Assembly: GCA_012269595.1 (NCBI GenBank)
Contig: JAAXJX010000058.1
Coordinates: 10,251-74,250 of the forward strand
Origin: Planctomycetia bacterium
Lineage (GTDB): Bacteria > Planctomycetota > UBA8108 > UBA1146
Reading direction: 5' to 3'
Length of the DNA stretch: 64,000 nucleotides
Positions 34,433 through 43,274 of the stretch are shown here, one piece after another; within the stretch, counting starts at the first letter, position 1; every line of letters starts with the position of its first letter. Below the pieces are notes generated by a model. The model made no database searches. It saw only the letters and a list, made by a program, of their open reading frames with translations, and had not been told where the DNA came from. The position numbers and the translations under genes were made by a program.

Positions 34433-34972
34433 TCTGTTGCCCTCCAGAGTTGCCGATTCTGCCGATCAGAACCGATACAAATCATACCTCGGGATCAAGA
34501 AATCCACACTCGGACGGGAGAGGTTGATGGGAAATTTGGAGAGAAAAGGCGTGAGCCCCCTCCGGAAATGGGTCGATCCCGGAGAGGGCCGTTTGGAAGG
34601 CAAAAACGGTATTTCCCCGCGGACAGCGGCAACGGGGGAAAAAATGTAGGTCGGAGAGAGGTACGCCGCGTCAACTTCGGGGAAAAAAACTCCACGGGTT
34701 CGACCACTCCCCAACTCTCTCCGACCGCCGAACCGTCAGGAATCTACCTTGCACAATATAAAATGTAAAGTATATTTTTCCGTCCTGACCTAAGTCGTTT
34801 AATCCTTTGGGTTTGCGCATCCAGGCCCTCATCCGGGTTAAGGAAGGCCCAGCCAGACCCTATCGCCGGGAATTTTGCTCCAAAATCCCGCTTCACACTT
34901 CCCGATCCTTGTAATCCTGTGTGAGGGCGGTCACCTTTGGGCCTGCCCAACGAGCTTCGAAACGGAGAAGGC
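34433..34972. other. Divergent intergenic region between the DUF971/RND operon and hemF
   Basis: About 540 bases with no believable gene. A notable AT-rich stretch lies at about 34751-34780 and could hold a hemF promoter, and an imperfect CCCTCCGG / CCGGAGAGGG inverted repeat lies near 34557-34582. I see no recognised riboswitch. Confidence 0.4.
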
Positions 34973-35914
34973 ATGACTCCCGCCGACGAAACCTCCATCC
35001 CTGCTGCCACTTTCGAACAGTGGCTTCGCGACCTGCAATCACACATCTGCAATGCCCTGGAAAAACAGGATGGCAGTGGACGCTTTGAGGTCACCACATG
35101 GGAAAGAGAAGAGGGTGGTGGCGGCGAAAGTCGGCTGCTGAGAGACGGGACCATTTTCGAACAAGCCGGAGTCAACTTCTCCAAGGTCAGTGGTTCAGCC
35201 TTGCCCCCCACCGCCAGTGCCCAGCGACCGGAACTTGCAGGCCGTGGTTTTGAAGCGATGGGCATCTCTCTGGTCTTGCATCCGCACAACCCTCACGTCC
35301 CGACAACACACATGAATGTCCGCCTCTTCCACGCCCACAAGGAAGGTGAACCGCCGGTCTGGTGGTTTGGAGGCGGCTTTGACCTGACCCCGTATTATCC
35401 GCAAACCGAAGACGTCCGTCACTGGCACGAAACAGCGAAGGGGGCCCTCGACCCCTTCGGAACCGAGTTGTATCCCGAATACAAGGAATGGTGCGACCGC
35501 TACTTTTTCCTTCCTCACCGGGACGAAACCCGGGGAATCGGAGGAGTCTTCTTTGACGATCTCAATGAAGGCGGATTTGACCGTTGCATGGGAATCACCC
35601 AGTCGGTGGCAACGGCTTTCCTCGATGCCTACCAACCCATCGTCGATCGCCGTCATCAGAAACCTTTCGGAGAAACAGAACGGCAGTTCCAGCTCTATCG
35701 CCGTGGCCGTTATGTCGAGTTCAATCTTCTCTTCGACCGAGGAACCCTGTTTGGTATCCAGAGTGGAGGCCGGACCGAAGCGATCCTGATGTCGCTCCCC
35801 CCCCTGGTCCGTTGGCAGAGTGGTTGGTCACCGGAGGTGGCGTCCGCGGAATCCCGTCTGGCCGATTACCTGCGACCCAGAGATTGGCTTTCTGAACCCC
35901 CCGAAACCTCCTGA
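34973..35914 (+). CDS. hemF: Oxygen-dependent coproporphyrinogen III oxidase HemF
   Basis: A 313-residue enzyme that converts coproporphyrinogen III to protoporphyrinogen IX using O2 in haem synthesis. Family motifs are clear: [74 protein letters not shown], and the C-terminal [35 protein letters not shown]. Length is typical. ATG 34973 has GGAGAAG directly upstream; an in-frame GTG-type extension to 34937 lacks a ribosome site and family sequence. It implies at least microaerobic growth. The next gene is 200 bases downstream behind a palindromic region, so hemF is probably monocistronic. Confidence 0.96.
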   Translation: MTPADETSIPAATFEQWLRDLQSHICNALEKQDGSGRFEVTTWEREEGGGGESRLLRDGTIFEQAGVNFSKVSGSALPPTASAQRPELAGRGFEAMGISLVLHPHNPHVPTTHMNVRLFHAHKEGEPPVWWFGGGFDLTPYYPQTEDVRHWHETAKGALDPFGTELYPEYKEWCDRYFFLPHRDETRGIGGVFFDDLNEGGFDRCMGITQSVATAFLDAYQPIVDRRHQKPFGETERQFQLYRRGRYVEFNLLFDRGTLFGIQSGGRTEAILMSLPPLVRWQSGWSPEVASAESRLADYLRPRDWLSEPPETS

Positions 35915-35960
35915 TCAGCCCCAAAACGGCTCAAATTACTCCCTTGCCCCTCATTTCAGG

Positions 35961-36000
35961 AGTTGCCTATTTGGCAACTTACCCCTTGCCATTTTGGCAA
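35961..36000. promoter_or_regulatory. Tandem palindromic operator-like sites
   Basis: AGTTGCCTATTTGGCAACT (35961-35979) is a perfect seven-pair inverted repeat around five bases. A second copy of the core, TTGCC-N5-GGCAA with spacer ATTTT, lies at 35986-36000. Centres are 23 bp apart, close to two helical turns. This is typical of a pair of dimeric repressor sites. No T-run follows, arguing against a terminator. Confidence 0.6.
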
Positions 36001-36029
36001 CTCCGGGTAATCTCGTAAATGGACCTGGG

Positions 36030-36081
36030 TGAATCACAGGTTTCAAGGCAGTTCCGGTTGCTGTGGTTCTGCGGTGATTCA
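36030..36081 (+). repeat. Inverted repeat in the leader of the PSC-repeat gene
   Basis: TGAATCAC (36030-36037) and GTGATTCA (36074-36081) are perfect complements separated by 36 bases. CACAG (36035-36039) can alternatively pair with CTGTG (36061-36065). The pair lies just before the ATG at 36114 and could form a leader hairpin. Confidence 0.4.
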
Positions 36082-36113
36082 AAGTGGTCTGTTCGGAAAG
36101 AAAGCGAGTCTTC

Positions 36114-37685
36114 ATGAATCAGCAATACGACGAATACGATGAAGAGTACGACGACGAGTACGAAGCACCGGCAAACACCAGTTGGTTGAACAACACTCCC
36201 TACTGGGCTATTTCCGCTGCTTTCCACGTCATCATTCTTTCGATTCTCGGCACGATCGTCATCCTCGAAGTCAAAGAGGAGAAGGAGCAGCGCAAGACCA
36301 TCGTCAAGAAAGAGGTCAAGCCGCCCAAGTATGATCCGACCAAGAAGAGGGATATCGAGCGCAAGCCCGAGATCCTCGAAAAGCAAAAGACTGATCCGAT
36401 CAAGATGCTCAAGCCCGACAAGATCAGCCGAACCCCCAAGGGAACCAGCAAGAACAACAAGACCAACAAGAATATCAAGAACCAGCTCAACGATGCCTTC
36501 GGCATGACCGGTGCTGGTGCGGGCGCCTACGGTAACCGCTTCGGTAAAGGTTCACTCTCCAGAGAAGGCGGCAGTGAGGCTACGGAAAGTGCCGTGCTTG
36601 CGGCCCTCTATTGGCTCAAGCGCCATCAGCACCCGGACGGTCACTGGTCGTCGAATGGTTTCCTCCGCCCCGATGGGTGCGAACAGGAACAGGGAGATGG
36701 ATTCGAAGGCTATGACGTCGGTGTCACCGCCCTCGCCATGCTCGCTTTCCTGGGCTTCGGACATACCCACGAAAGTGGTGAGTTCCCCGATTTCGTCATC
36801 GTCATGCGCAAGGCGATGGACTGGATGCTCAAGCAACAGGTCAAGAATGCGGATCCGAAACTCAATGGTCTCTACGGCATGCCGCAGGAAGACACGGACG
36901 AGTGGATCTACAACCATGCCATCGCCACCATGGCGATGAGCGAACTGTTGCTCATGTCCCAGGACAAGATCAAGCTTTCCAACTCGGTCGCCCGTGCCAC
37001 CAAATGGTGCCTGAACGCCCAGAACCCCGGTTACGGCTGGAAATACGACTACCAGGCGGGTCGCAACGATACCTCGGTCACCGGGTGGATGGTGCTCGCA
37101 CTGAAGACCGCCAAGGTCTGTGCCCAGTCACGCTACATCAAGGTCAAGACCAAAGACTTCAACCCCGCCTTTGAAGGTGCACTGAAGTGGTTTGAGTCCT
37201 GCACAGCCCGCTCCGGAATCTGCGGATACGAAAACCCGGGAGACGAGGGATCGAGACTTCAGGCCTCTTACCCGGAGCCTTACCCGTACTCCAAGGATCT
37301 CTCCTGCATGACTGCGGTGGGCGTGTTGTGTCGAATCTTCTCGGGAGAGAAAACCAACACCGATGCCATCAAGGCAGGAACCAATGTGCTGATGGATGAG
37401 ATCCCCGAGTGGCGCCCGCAGGAGGGCAAGCGCAAGTCGAAGATCAATCTGTACTACTGGTACTACGCGACCTACGCCATGTTCCAGATCGGTGGCAGCA
37501 AATGGCGCGAGTGGAATGAAGCGATGATCGATGCGCTGGTGAAGAACCAGCGGGTCGGAGGTTGTGAGGACGGCTCCTGGGACCCCATCGGTGAATGGGG
37601 TATTGCCGGAGGTCGGGTCTACAACACCGCGATTGGTGCGATGACTCTTGAGGTCTATTACCGATTCGCCCGTGCTTCAAACTGA
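36114..37685 (+). CDS. TonB-like N-terminus fused to prenyltransferase/squalene-oxidase-type repeats
   Basis: A 523-residue protein. The first 22 residues are almost entirely Asp, Glu, Tyr and Gln. A membrane helix (about 31-52, PYWAISAAFHVIILSILGTIVIL) and a Lys/Pro-rich segment (KEVKPPKYDPTKKRDIERKPE) follow, as in TonB-like energy-transducing anchors. Residues about 155-520 form an alpha/alpha toroid of prenyltransferase/squalene-oxidase repeats with ALYWLKRHQHPDGHWS and LVKNQRVGGCEDGSWDP. Such fusions are characteristic of Planctomycetota, and their function is not established. The DxDD motif of class II cyclases is not evident, so catalysis is doubtful. ATG 36114 is favoured over 36084 because the acidic N-terminus begins there. 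Upstream lie tandem palindromes. Confidence 0.82.
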   Translation: MNQQYDEYDEEYDDEYEAPANTSWLNNTPYWAISAAFHVIILSILGTIVILEVKEEKEQRKTIVKKEVKPPKYDPTKKRDIERKPEILEKQKTDPIKMLKPDKISRTPKGTSKNNKTNKNIKNQLNDAFGMTGAGAGAYGNRFGKGSLSREGGSEATESAVLAALYWLKRHQHPDGHWSSNGFLRPDGCEQEQGDGFEGYDVGVTALAMLAFLGFGHTHESGEFPDFVIVMRKAMDWMLKQQVKNADPKLNGLYGMPQEDTDEWIYNHAIATMAMSELLLMSQDKIKLSNSVARATKWCLNAQNPGYGWKYDYQAGRNDTSVTGWMVLALKTAKVCAQSRYIKVKTKDFNPAFEGALKWFESCTARSGICGYENPGDEGSRLQASYPEPYPYSKDLSCMTAVGVLCRIFSGEKTNTDAIKAGTNVLMDEIPEWRPQEGKRKSKINLYYWYYATYAMFQIGGSKWREWNEAMIDALVKNQRVGGCEDGSWDPIGEWGIAGGRVYNTAIGAMTLEVYYRFARASN

Positions 37686-37697
37686 TGGATCTGTGGG

Positions 37698-37919
37698 ATG
37701 TCTGATCAGCCGACACGATTCGAGATTCAACTGAACGGTGAAGTTCACCAGGTCGAGACCGACACCACGGTTCTCGATCTGGTGAACTCTCTTCCCATCG
37801 ACCCCGTGGCGGTGGCAGTGGAGAGAAACAAGAGAATAGTCCCCCGCTCCCTTCATGCGGAAACGACACTGGAAGCCGGGGACCAGATCGAAGTGGTGAC
37901 CATCGTCGGAGGAGGCTAG
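37698..37919 (+). CDS. thiS: Sulfur carrier protein ThiS
   Basis: A 73-residue ubiquitin-like protein ending in the Gly-Gly tail (VVTIVGGG) that is adenylated and thiocarboxylated to deliver sulfur for the thiazole half of thiamine. The family elements are [35 protein letters not shown] and [16 protein letters not shown]. One extra Gly follows the usual GG. It begins 12 bases after the PSC-repeat gene and ends two bases before thiG. The other thiamine genes (thiF, thiH or thiO, thiC) are not in the window, and no TPP riboswitch is visible. Confidence 0.93.
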   Translation: MSDQPTRFEIQLNGEVHQVETDTTVLDLVNSLPIDPVAVAVERNKRIVPRSLHAETTLEAGDQIEVVTIVGGG

Positions 37920-37921
37920 AC

Positions 37922-38722
37922 ATGGGTTCCAGCGAAACAGTAACCGGAAACACTCCCACCCCCCTCACTCTGGGTGATCGCACCTTTCGATCGCGTCTTT
38001 TCGTCGGCACCGGCAAATACAGCGATGCCGAAACGATGAATGCCGCATTGGAAGCATCCGGTTGCGAAGTCGTCACCGTGGCCATCCGTCGCGTCGACCT
38101 CAACAGTGGCGACAACCTGCTTTCACAACTGGACCGGGAGAAGTACTTCCTGCTGCCCAATACCGCCGGCTGTTTCAATGCAGAGGATGCGGTTCGCGTG
38201 TGCCAGCTTTCCCGTGAACTCGGTCTCGGAGACTGGGTCAAACTGGAAGTACTCGGCGATCGCAAAACCCTGTTGCCCGATCCGGTCGGCACCCTTGAAG
38301 CGTGTCGCGAGTTGGTCGATGACGGCTTCAAGGTGCTGGTCTACAGCAGTGATGATCCGGTTCTCGCCCTGCGTCTGCAGGATGCGGGAGCCACTTCCGT
38401 AATGCCCGCAGGCTCCCCGATTGGCAGTGGCCAGGGGATTCTCAATTCCAACAACCTCGCGATCATCCTCGAGCAACTCGAAGTTCCAGTGATCATCGAT
38501 GCGGGAGTCGGCACTGCCAGTGACGTGACCATCGCCATGGAGTTGGGTGCCGAAGGGGTGCTTCTCAATACGGGAATCGCCGGAGCAAAAGATCCGGTCG
38601 CCATGGCCCACGCCATGCGCCATGCTCTCGACGCCGGCTGGTTTGCCGCCCGGGCAGGTCGCATTCCCCGCCGTCGCTACGCCCAGGCATCCAGTCCCAC
38701 TGAGGGAGTCCTCGGCGAATGA
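37922..38722 (+). CDS. thiG: Thiazole synthase ThiG
   Basis: A 266-residue TIM-barrel enzyme that builds the thiamine thiazole from deoxyxylulose phosphate, dehydroglycine and ThiS-thiocarboxylate. Motifs include [25 protein letters not shown], the Schiff-base Lys in [38 protein letters not shown] and [31 protein letters not shown]. Length and order are standard. It is paired with thiS, and its end overlaps the CPBP protease gene by four bases. Confidence 0.96.
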   Translation: MGSSETVTGNTPTPLTLGDRTFRSRLFVGTGKYSDAETMNAALEASGCEVVTVAIRRVDLNSGDNLLSQLDREKYFLLPNTAGCFNAEDAVRVCQLSRELGLGDWVKLEVLGDRKTLLPDPVGTLEACRELVDDGFKVLVYSSDDPVLALRLQDAGATSVMPAGSPIGSGQGILNSNNLAIILEQLEVPVIIDAGVGTASDVTIAMELGAEGVLLNTGIAGAKDPVAMAHAMRHALDAGWFAARAGRIPRRRYAQASSPTEGVLGE

Positions 38723-39645
38723 TGCCAAAGGGAGCCCTCGATCAGGAGCGCGCGGAACCGGGAGCCCCCTGGGCCGGGTCTCAGGTGCTTCTCTTCTTCA
38801 GTCTCTTTTTCCTGATTCAAGTTCTTGCAGCCCAGATGGCACTTTCTCCGACCGATACTGTCGAGGGCGAGCCCCCTGTCCTTACTGAAGGAACCGGACT
38901 CGATTCGTCCGACCTGAACACAGCCGACCTGAACACAGCCGACCTGAACACAGCCGACCCGAATCCCACCGATTCAGTCCCCGAGGAGAACTCACCGGAA
39001 TCTGCGGCCCCTGTCCTGACCGCAGAGCAGGCACGCCCCCTTTTTCTCACTCTGGCGCTGGGCAATCTGGTCCTGATTCTTCTGATCCTGATTTATTCCA
39101 GGCTTTGGCAGAAGCACCGTCCCGAAACCCCCTCCCTGCTCCTCGGCAGGAATGGGACCATCTTCGGTTGCCTGAAATACGGGGTCCTGGCATGTCTGGC
39201 ATGGATCCCCGTTCATCTTTCGATCGCATTGTTGTGGGGTGGATTGTTGCAGGCTCTCGGTCATGAAATGGTTCCGCAGCAGGCGGTTTCCCTGTTTCTG
39301 AATGCTCTTCAAAACGACGAATCCCTGCTGAAGTTTCTGATCATGGTGAATGTGGTCGTCATGGCTCCATGGGTGGAAGAATTGCTCTTCCGTGGATTGC
39401 TCTTTCGTTGGCTCCTGGGTTACCGATCGGTGTTGGCTTCCGCCATCCTCTCCGGAGTGTTCTTTGGAGTCATCCATGATGCCCTGACCAGCATCGTGCC
39501 CATCGCCTGCCTCGGAGTCGCTCTGGCCTGGCTCTATCACCGTACCGGCAGCTTGCTGACTTCCATCGTTTTTCACACGGTTTTCAACGCCATCATGACG
39601 ATCCTGATGTTGTTTGGTTCAAAAATGATGGGGGTCGCTGAATGA
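38719..39645 (+). CDS. CPBP-family intramembrane metalloprotease
   Basis: A 308-residue membrane protein with the CAAX-protease/bacteriocin-processing (CPBP, ABI) domain in the C-terminal half: [15 protein letters not shown] holds the EExxxR motif, FFGVIHDAL the FxxxH motif, and [13 protein letters not shown] the HxxxN motif. At least five hydrophobic helices are visible. Between the first helix and the second lies a hydrophilic segment with DLNTA repeated three times and a decayed fourth copy. The start overlaps thiG (ATGA) and the end overlaps the regulator gene (ATGA), so all are coupled. Substrates of such proteases in this phylum are unknown. Confidence 0.85.
   Translation: MMPKGALDQERAEPGAPWAGSQVLLFFSLFFLIQVLAAQMALSPTDTVEGEPPVLTEGTGLDSSDLNTADLNTADLNTADPNPTDSVPEENSPESAAPVLTAEQARPLFLTLALGNLVLILLILIYSRLWQKHRPETPSLLLGRNGTIFGCLKYGVLACLAWIPVHLSIALLWGGLLQALGHEMVPQQAVSLFLNALQNDESLLKFLIMVNVVVMAPWVEELLFRGLLFRWLLGYRSVLASAILSGVFFGVIHDALTSIVPIACLGVALAWLYHRTGSLLTSIVFHTVFNAIMTILMLFGSKMMGVAE
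38911..38970 (+). repeat. 15-base tandem repeat inside the CPBP protease gene
   Basis: GACCTGAACACAGCC occurs three times in perfect tandem (38911-38925, 38926-38940, 38941-38955), followed by a decayed fourth unit. It encodes DLNTA repeats. The period is a multiple of three, so copy changes would keep the frame. Confidence 0.85.
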
Positions 39646-40607
39646 ACAAGATCGGCGATGTCATCAAAAAACTGCGTGAGGAATCGGGAGTCACCGCCAA
39701 GGATCTCGCCCAGAAGATCGGTCTTTCCGCTTCCCAAATGAGTCGCCTGGAGAGTGGACAGAGGCGGATCAACAGTGAGGTACTGACTCGCATCGCCAAG
39801 GCTCTGGGAGTCGCTCCTTCACGCTTGATCGACGACTCCTCTGGGACTGATATCCGATCCCTTGCCCAATCCGCCGCAGCTCCCTTCAGGGCCTCCATCG
39901 GAAAAACGATTCGATCGGCCCGACGTCAAAAGCATTTGACCGTGGAAGATCTCGCCCGCAAAACCGGCGTTTCAAGGGCCTATGCCATTTCGGTGGAAGA
40001 GGGCCGTAGAAGTGGTCTTGAATCGGACTTCATTCGCAAGGCGTGCCGCGTCTTGGGTCTCGCTCCCCTCGATCTGATTACGCTCGCAGAAGAGAAGCTG
40101 GATTCCATCGACCTCACCCAGGACATGAAATTATCCACCACTACTGCCCCCGATGACCTTGGCAATTCAGGTATCCCACTAATTCAGGATGAGGAACATC
40201 CCTATCCCGTCAGTTTTGATTCCAGAAATTTTCCAGAAGGAATCATCGAAGATTGGCTACAAATCCCCGGTGTGGATTCTTCCACAAGTTTTGCACTGCG
40301 TGTCTCCGGGGATGCGATGACGTCCAACAGCGCACCCTCCTTTAAAAGTGGCGATATCGTCGTATTCAGTACAAATATAAATATTTCCAATGGTGATTTC
40401 GCTTTTGTGCGCCTTTCCAAACGCTTTGAATCCAGTGTGGAAAAGTCAGAAATCAGGACAGTCTTCTGTCAATACTTTTGTGATTCTTCAGAACATCTTC
40501 GCCTGCACTTCTTGCGTTCTGAGTTGCCTCCCCTCATACTCCCTGCCGACCATGTTGGGGAAGCATGGGTCATGACTCACCACCTGAGCACCTTCGGACC
40601 CATTTAG
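39642..40607 (+). CDS. Regulator with two XRE helix-turn-helix domains and an S24-like C-terminus
   Basis: A 321-residue protein. HTH 1 (about residues 8-60: IKKLREESGVTAKDLAQKIGLSASQMSRLESGQR) and HTH 2 (about 88-140: IRSARRQKHLTVEDLARKTGVSRAYAISVEEGRR) are both well-formed XRE domains. Residues about 195-310 resemble the LexA/CI peptidase S24 fold (FALRVSGDAMTSNSAPSFKSGDIVVFS). The position of the catalytic Ser in the usual SGxSM is Ala (SGDAM), so autocleavage is unlikely and the domain may act in dimerisation or ligand sensing. The last third is AT-richer than the neighbours. It overlaps the protease gene (ATGA), as in a protease-regulator pair. Confidence 0.82.
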   Translation: MNKIGDVIKKLREESGVTAKDLAQKIGLSASQMSRLESGQRRINSEVLTRIAKALGVAPSRLIDDSSGTDIRSLAQSAAAPFRASIGKTIRSARRQKHLTVEDLARKTGVSRAYAISVEEGRRSGLESDFIRKACRVLGLAPLDLITLAEEKLDSIDLTQDMKLSTTTAPDDLGNSGIPLIQDEEHPYPVSFDSRNFPEGIIEDWLQIPGVDSSTSFALRVSGDAMTSNSAPSFKSGDIVVFSTNINISNGDFAFVRLSKRFESSVEKSEIRTVFCQYFCDSSEHLRLHFLRSELPPLILPADHVGEAWVMTHHLSTFGPI

Positions 40608-40764
40608 TTTTCTTTTCAACGGTCGACGACCGGTTTGCCCGATCCGGGAATGGTGAAATCACCTATTCCATTTTTGGGCCCGGAAACTTGACTGATTCCT
40701 GCCATTTGGGGGAACAGTAGCCGGATCACGGTCGTTACATAGTCAGACACACCTCCTCACGGGT

Positions 40765-40798
40765 CGGAGGGGACTCAGTTCCCTCCGGCTCTATTTTT
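40765..40798 (+). terminator. Rho-independent terminator
   Basis: CGGAGGGGA (40765-40773) pairs with TTCCCTCCG (40779-40787) around CTCAG, nine pairs with one G-T, and a T-run follows at 40794-40798. It would end the thiS-thiG-CPBP-regulator transcript. Confidence 0.75.
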
Positions 40799-40939
40799 AT
40801 ATCCTGGCCGTTTTATGCCCTTTTCGGTGTGTCTTGCCCTGAATAGCACCTGCCCGAGGCGTATGGCTGGCACTGACTTGCGGCCAGAATCGCTCATGAA
40901 TCAAGCTTTTCGCCACTCTCTGTCTATCCGTAATCAGAC

Positions 40940-40985
40940 AAAAAAATACGGCGGAGGACCGGCACACTGTGCCATTCCTCCGCCG
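40940..40985 (-). terminator. Rho-independent terminator for the TPR lipoprotein gene
   Basis: CGGCGGAGGA (40949-40958) pairs with TCCTCCGCCG (40976-40985), with an inner GGCAC/GTGCC stem. On the minus strand seven T's follow (A-run 40940-40946 on plus), about 20 bases after the gene's stop. Confidence 0.85.
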
Positions 40986-41007
40986 AAGAAGAGAGGGCGA
41001 ATGAAGA

Positions 41008-41688
41008 TCAGCGGATATCGTGAATCCGCAGATCAGGCTGCAAAGCCTGGAGTGTCTGCAGAACTTCTTCCTGACGAGAAGAGTTCCCGACTCTCAGGTA
41101 TCTTTCAAAACTCTGGATCGCCAACTCACGACGACCCTGTTTGAGGTAGATTCCTGCAATCCAGTAGTGTGGCTCACCAAATGTTGGATCGATTTGCAGA
41201 CACAGGTCCAGATACTTGCGGGCCAGGTCGAGGCGATCCATGTCGACATACAGCTGTGCCAACTCAAAGATGGGTCCACTGAATTTCTGCTCACCGGTTG
41301 CCGCAATCAGGGCAAGGTATGATTTTTCCGCTGCGGTGTAACTGCCCAGACTCTTGTAGATCTGTGCAGCCAGGTAATCGTAACGGGGATTGTCACTATC
41401 GATCTTGCGTGCTTTTGCAAGCGCGCCAAGGGCACTTTGGTGATCTCTCTTTTCCCAGTAGTAACGAGCCAGACGCTCTTGATAGCGAGGCTCTTTGGGG
41501 AAATCCCTGGCCAGTTTCTCGTACTTCTGGATCTTCACATCGACGATGGTGGAGCGTCCATCCTCGTCATCGGTAATGATTTGCTGTGAACTGGAAACAA
41601 CCGTTTCCGTTCCGGCACAACCTGCCAAAAGCAGCAGGGCCAACAGCGACAGCAGAAGGTCGCTTCTCAGGATTCGTGATTGATTCAT
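41008..41688 (-). CDS. TPR-repeat lipoprotein
   Basis: A 226-residue predicted lipoprotein. The signal peptide (LLLSLLALLLLAGC) ends in lipobox LAGC, followed by a short linker and at least four tetratricopeptide repeats. The repeats contain ARYYWEKRDHQSALGALAKA, LAAQIYKSLGSYTAAEKSYLAL, LAQLYVDMDRLDLARKYLDL and WIAGIYLKQGRRELAIQSFERY. The layout resembles PilF/PilW or BamD-type helper lipoproteins, but at this level only TPR scaffold function is supported. ATG 41688 has GAGAGGA upstream and is preferred over the in-frame 41721. The gene is monocistronic with its own strong terminator and is divergent from the beta-lactamase-like gene. Confidence 0.82.
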   Translation of the reverse strand: MNQSRILRSDLLLSLLALLLLAGCAGTETVVSSSQQIITDDEDGRSTIVDVKIQKYEKLARDFPKEPRYQERLARYYWEKRDHQSALGALAKARKIDSDNPRYDYLAAQIYKSLGSYTAAEKSYLALIAATGEQKFSGPIFELAQLYVDMDRLDLARKYLDLCLQIDPTFGEPHYWIAGIYLKQGRRELAIQSFERYLRVGNSSRQEEVLQTLQALQPDLRIHDIR

Positions 41689-41823
41689 CGAACTGTCCTC
41701 TCTCGGAGTTTTGGTCTCCATTCACCACATCGGCACCCGGGACTGGACTCTTGAGTAAAATCAGGGAATTATTGGCATTTCCGCGAAAAACACCCTCTGA
41801 GTACCGGAAGGAAGATTTCCACC

Positions 41824-42717
41824 ATGCCCAGCAGCCTCTGCAGAGTCGCAAATGCCCTTCTTTGGGCTTTCCCTCTCTTCTTTCTCGGTTGTCAGGGAAT
41901 CCCACTGAAGTCCTCCCCCGATACTGCAGTCCTGCAGCAGAGAATTGAGGAGCGGATTGCCGGATTCGAAGGTGTGGTCGGAGTCCACTACCGACATTTG
42001 GAAAGTGGAAGTGAGATCAGCATCCGGGCGGATGAAACCTTTCCCACCGCCAGCCTGATCAAGATCCCCATTCTCTTCGCACTAATGGAGAAAATCTCGG
42101 CCGGTGAACTCGACTGGTATGGAAAACTGACCTATGAGATCTCCCGGAGATATGCCGGAGAAGATCTCCTCGCTTCTTTCCGCGATGGGGAAAAGATCAC
42201 TCTCGCCAAGCTTGTCGATTTGATGATCCGCTACAGCGACAACACCGCTTCACTCTGGTGTCAGGAACTCGCGGGTACCGGAACAGTCATCAATGATTGG
42301 CTTCAATCTCATGGATATGAAAAAACGCGGGTCAATTCCCGAACACCTGGCCGGGAAAAAGATCGGGAGGATTGGGGTTGGGGTCAGACCACCCCCAAAG
42401 AAATGACCCGCATGATGGAGAGTGTTCATCAGCGGAAGCTGTTTGGATCGCCGTGGGATGAATTGATGCTGAAGGTGATGAACAGCAGTTATTGGCGGGA
42501 CGAGATGCTTTCGGCGTTTCCACCCGATGTGACCGTTTACTCGAAGCAGGGTGCCGTCAACCAGAGTCGTTCGGAAGTGATCGTCGCCCTGTCACCGACA
42601 GGACCCTTTTCACTGTGCGTCATCACCAAAGAGCAAACGGACACTTCATGGGGTGAGGACAATGCAGGGTTTGTACTGTTGCGCGACCTCGCCAAAATCT
42701 GTCATGAGGCGCGATAA
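41824..42717 (+). CDS. Class A beta-lactamase-related serine hydrolase lipoprotein
   Basis: A 297-residue predicted lipoprotein (lipobox LGC after LWAFPLFF) with a penicilloyl-serine transferase fold. The SxxK motif is TASLIKIPI, the SDN loop is RYSDNTAS, and the family TTP motif appears as GQTTPKEM. The KTG box reads SKQGAVNQSRSE, i.e. KQG. The Glu that activates water in true class A enzymes (ExxLN) is not clear in the omega region. It may be a beta-lactamase, a D,D-peptidase-like enzyme or a non-lactamase serine hydrolase. GGAAGGAAG at about 41810-41818 precedes the ATG. Confidence 0.8.
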   Translation: MPSSLCRVANALLWAFPLFFLGCQGIPLKSSPDTAVLQQRIEERIAGFEGVVGVHYRHLESGSEISIRADETFPTASLIKIPILFALMEKISAGELDWYGKLTYEISRRYAGEDLLASFRDGEKITLAKLVDLMIRYSDNTASLWCQELAGTGTVINDWLQSHGYEKTRVNSRTPGREKDREDWGWGQTTPKEMTRMMESVHQRKLFGSPWDELMLKVMNSSYWRDEMLSAFPPDVTVYSKQGAVNQSRSEVIVALSPTGPFSLCVITKEQTDTSWGEDNAGFVLLRDLAKICHEAR

Positions 42718-42753
42718 AATGACCATGAGTTTTGAAACGGGAATCAAACCGGA

Positions 42754-43164
42754 CTACTTGTTGGTTTCACCCTTGCCCTGTTGCAACTGTTCTATTTCTT
42801 CTGCGCTGTAGACCACTCCCGTTCCTGATCCAGGACACTCCTCTACCACCTCAAGCCATTCCTCCATCGATTCCAGATTCTGTTTCCAGAAGGGGAAGGT
42901 TTTACACTGGGTAGGCCTGTTCTCATAGACCGAACAGCCGTCTTCCCAGAAGATGCACTCGTGATTCGGCTTTTCGACAAGACTTCGCCGGCGACCCACC
43001 CTGCGGACGTATTTCCACTCAAACTCTTCAGGGGTCATTTCGAGTTGCCCTGCAAGGGCATCGATTTCATTCTGATTGACCCATACATAGCCCTCTATTC
43101 GGCAACAGTGCCCACACTGGGTGCACTTGAATGGAAGTCCATCTTTCCACCAGGGTTTGGCCAT
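42754..43164 (-). CDS. YkgJ-family cysteine-cluster protein
   Basis: A 136-residue protein of the YkgJ (CxxCxxCC) family, with FKCTQCGHCCRIEGYVW at the N-terminus and HECIFWEDGCSVYENRPTQCKTFPF in the middle. The eight or so conserved Cys are thought to bind zinc or an Fe-S cluster; the biological role is not established. The length is typical. It is a single gene lying between two plus-strand genes, and its start region overlaps nothing. A Gln/Gly-rich tail ends the protein. Confidence 0.86.
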   Translation of the reverse strand: MAKPWWKDGLPFKCTQCGHCCRIEGYVWVNQNEIDALAGQLEMTPEEFEWKYVRRVGRRRSLVEKPNHECIFWEDGCSVYENRPTQCKTFPFWKQNLESMEEWLEVVEECPGSGTGVVYSAEEIEQLQQGKGETNK

Positions 43165-43274
43165 CGTTCCGCCTCTCGAAGATCAACTTACTGCCCCGAC
43201 ATGCCCGACTCCAGCGAAGCCCTTTGTCAGATCTCTGGCGAGAGTTAGCATGGCCCCAAAGGAGAAAGCTGACC

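Larger units (their letters stand above)
40608..41007. other. Convergent intergenic region with two opposing terminators
   Basis: About 400 bases between the XRE regulator and the TPR lipoprotein gene. It holds a plus-strand terminator (40765-40798) and a minus-strand terminator (40940-40985). A short frame from 40815 runs through the second terminator and is not believed to be a gene. Confidence 0.6.

Noticed and set aside
35915-36000. Palindromes after hemF as a terminator
   Set aside because: Neither palindrome is followed by a T-run, and the arms are five to seven pairs. Tandem spacing fits operators better.
40815-41144. 109-codon frame between the regulator and TPR genes
   Set aside because: It runs through the strong minus-strand terminator and antisense to the TPR gene, with no ribosome site.
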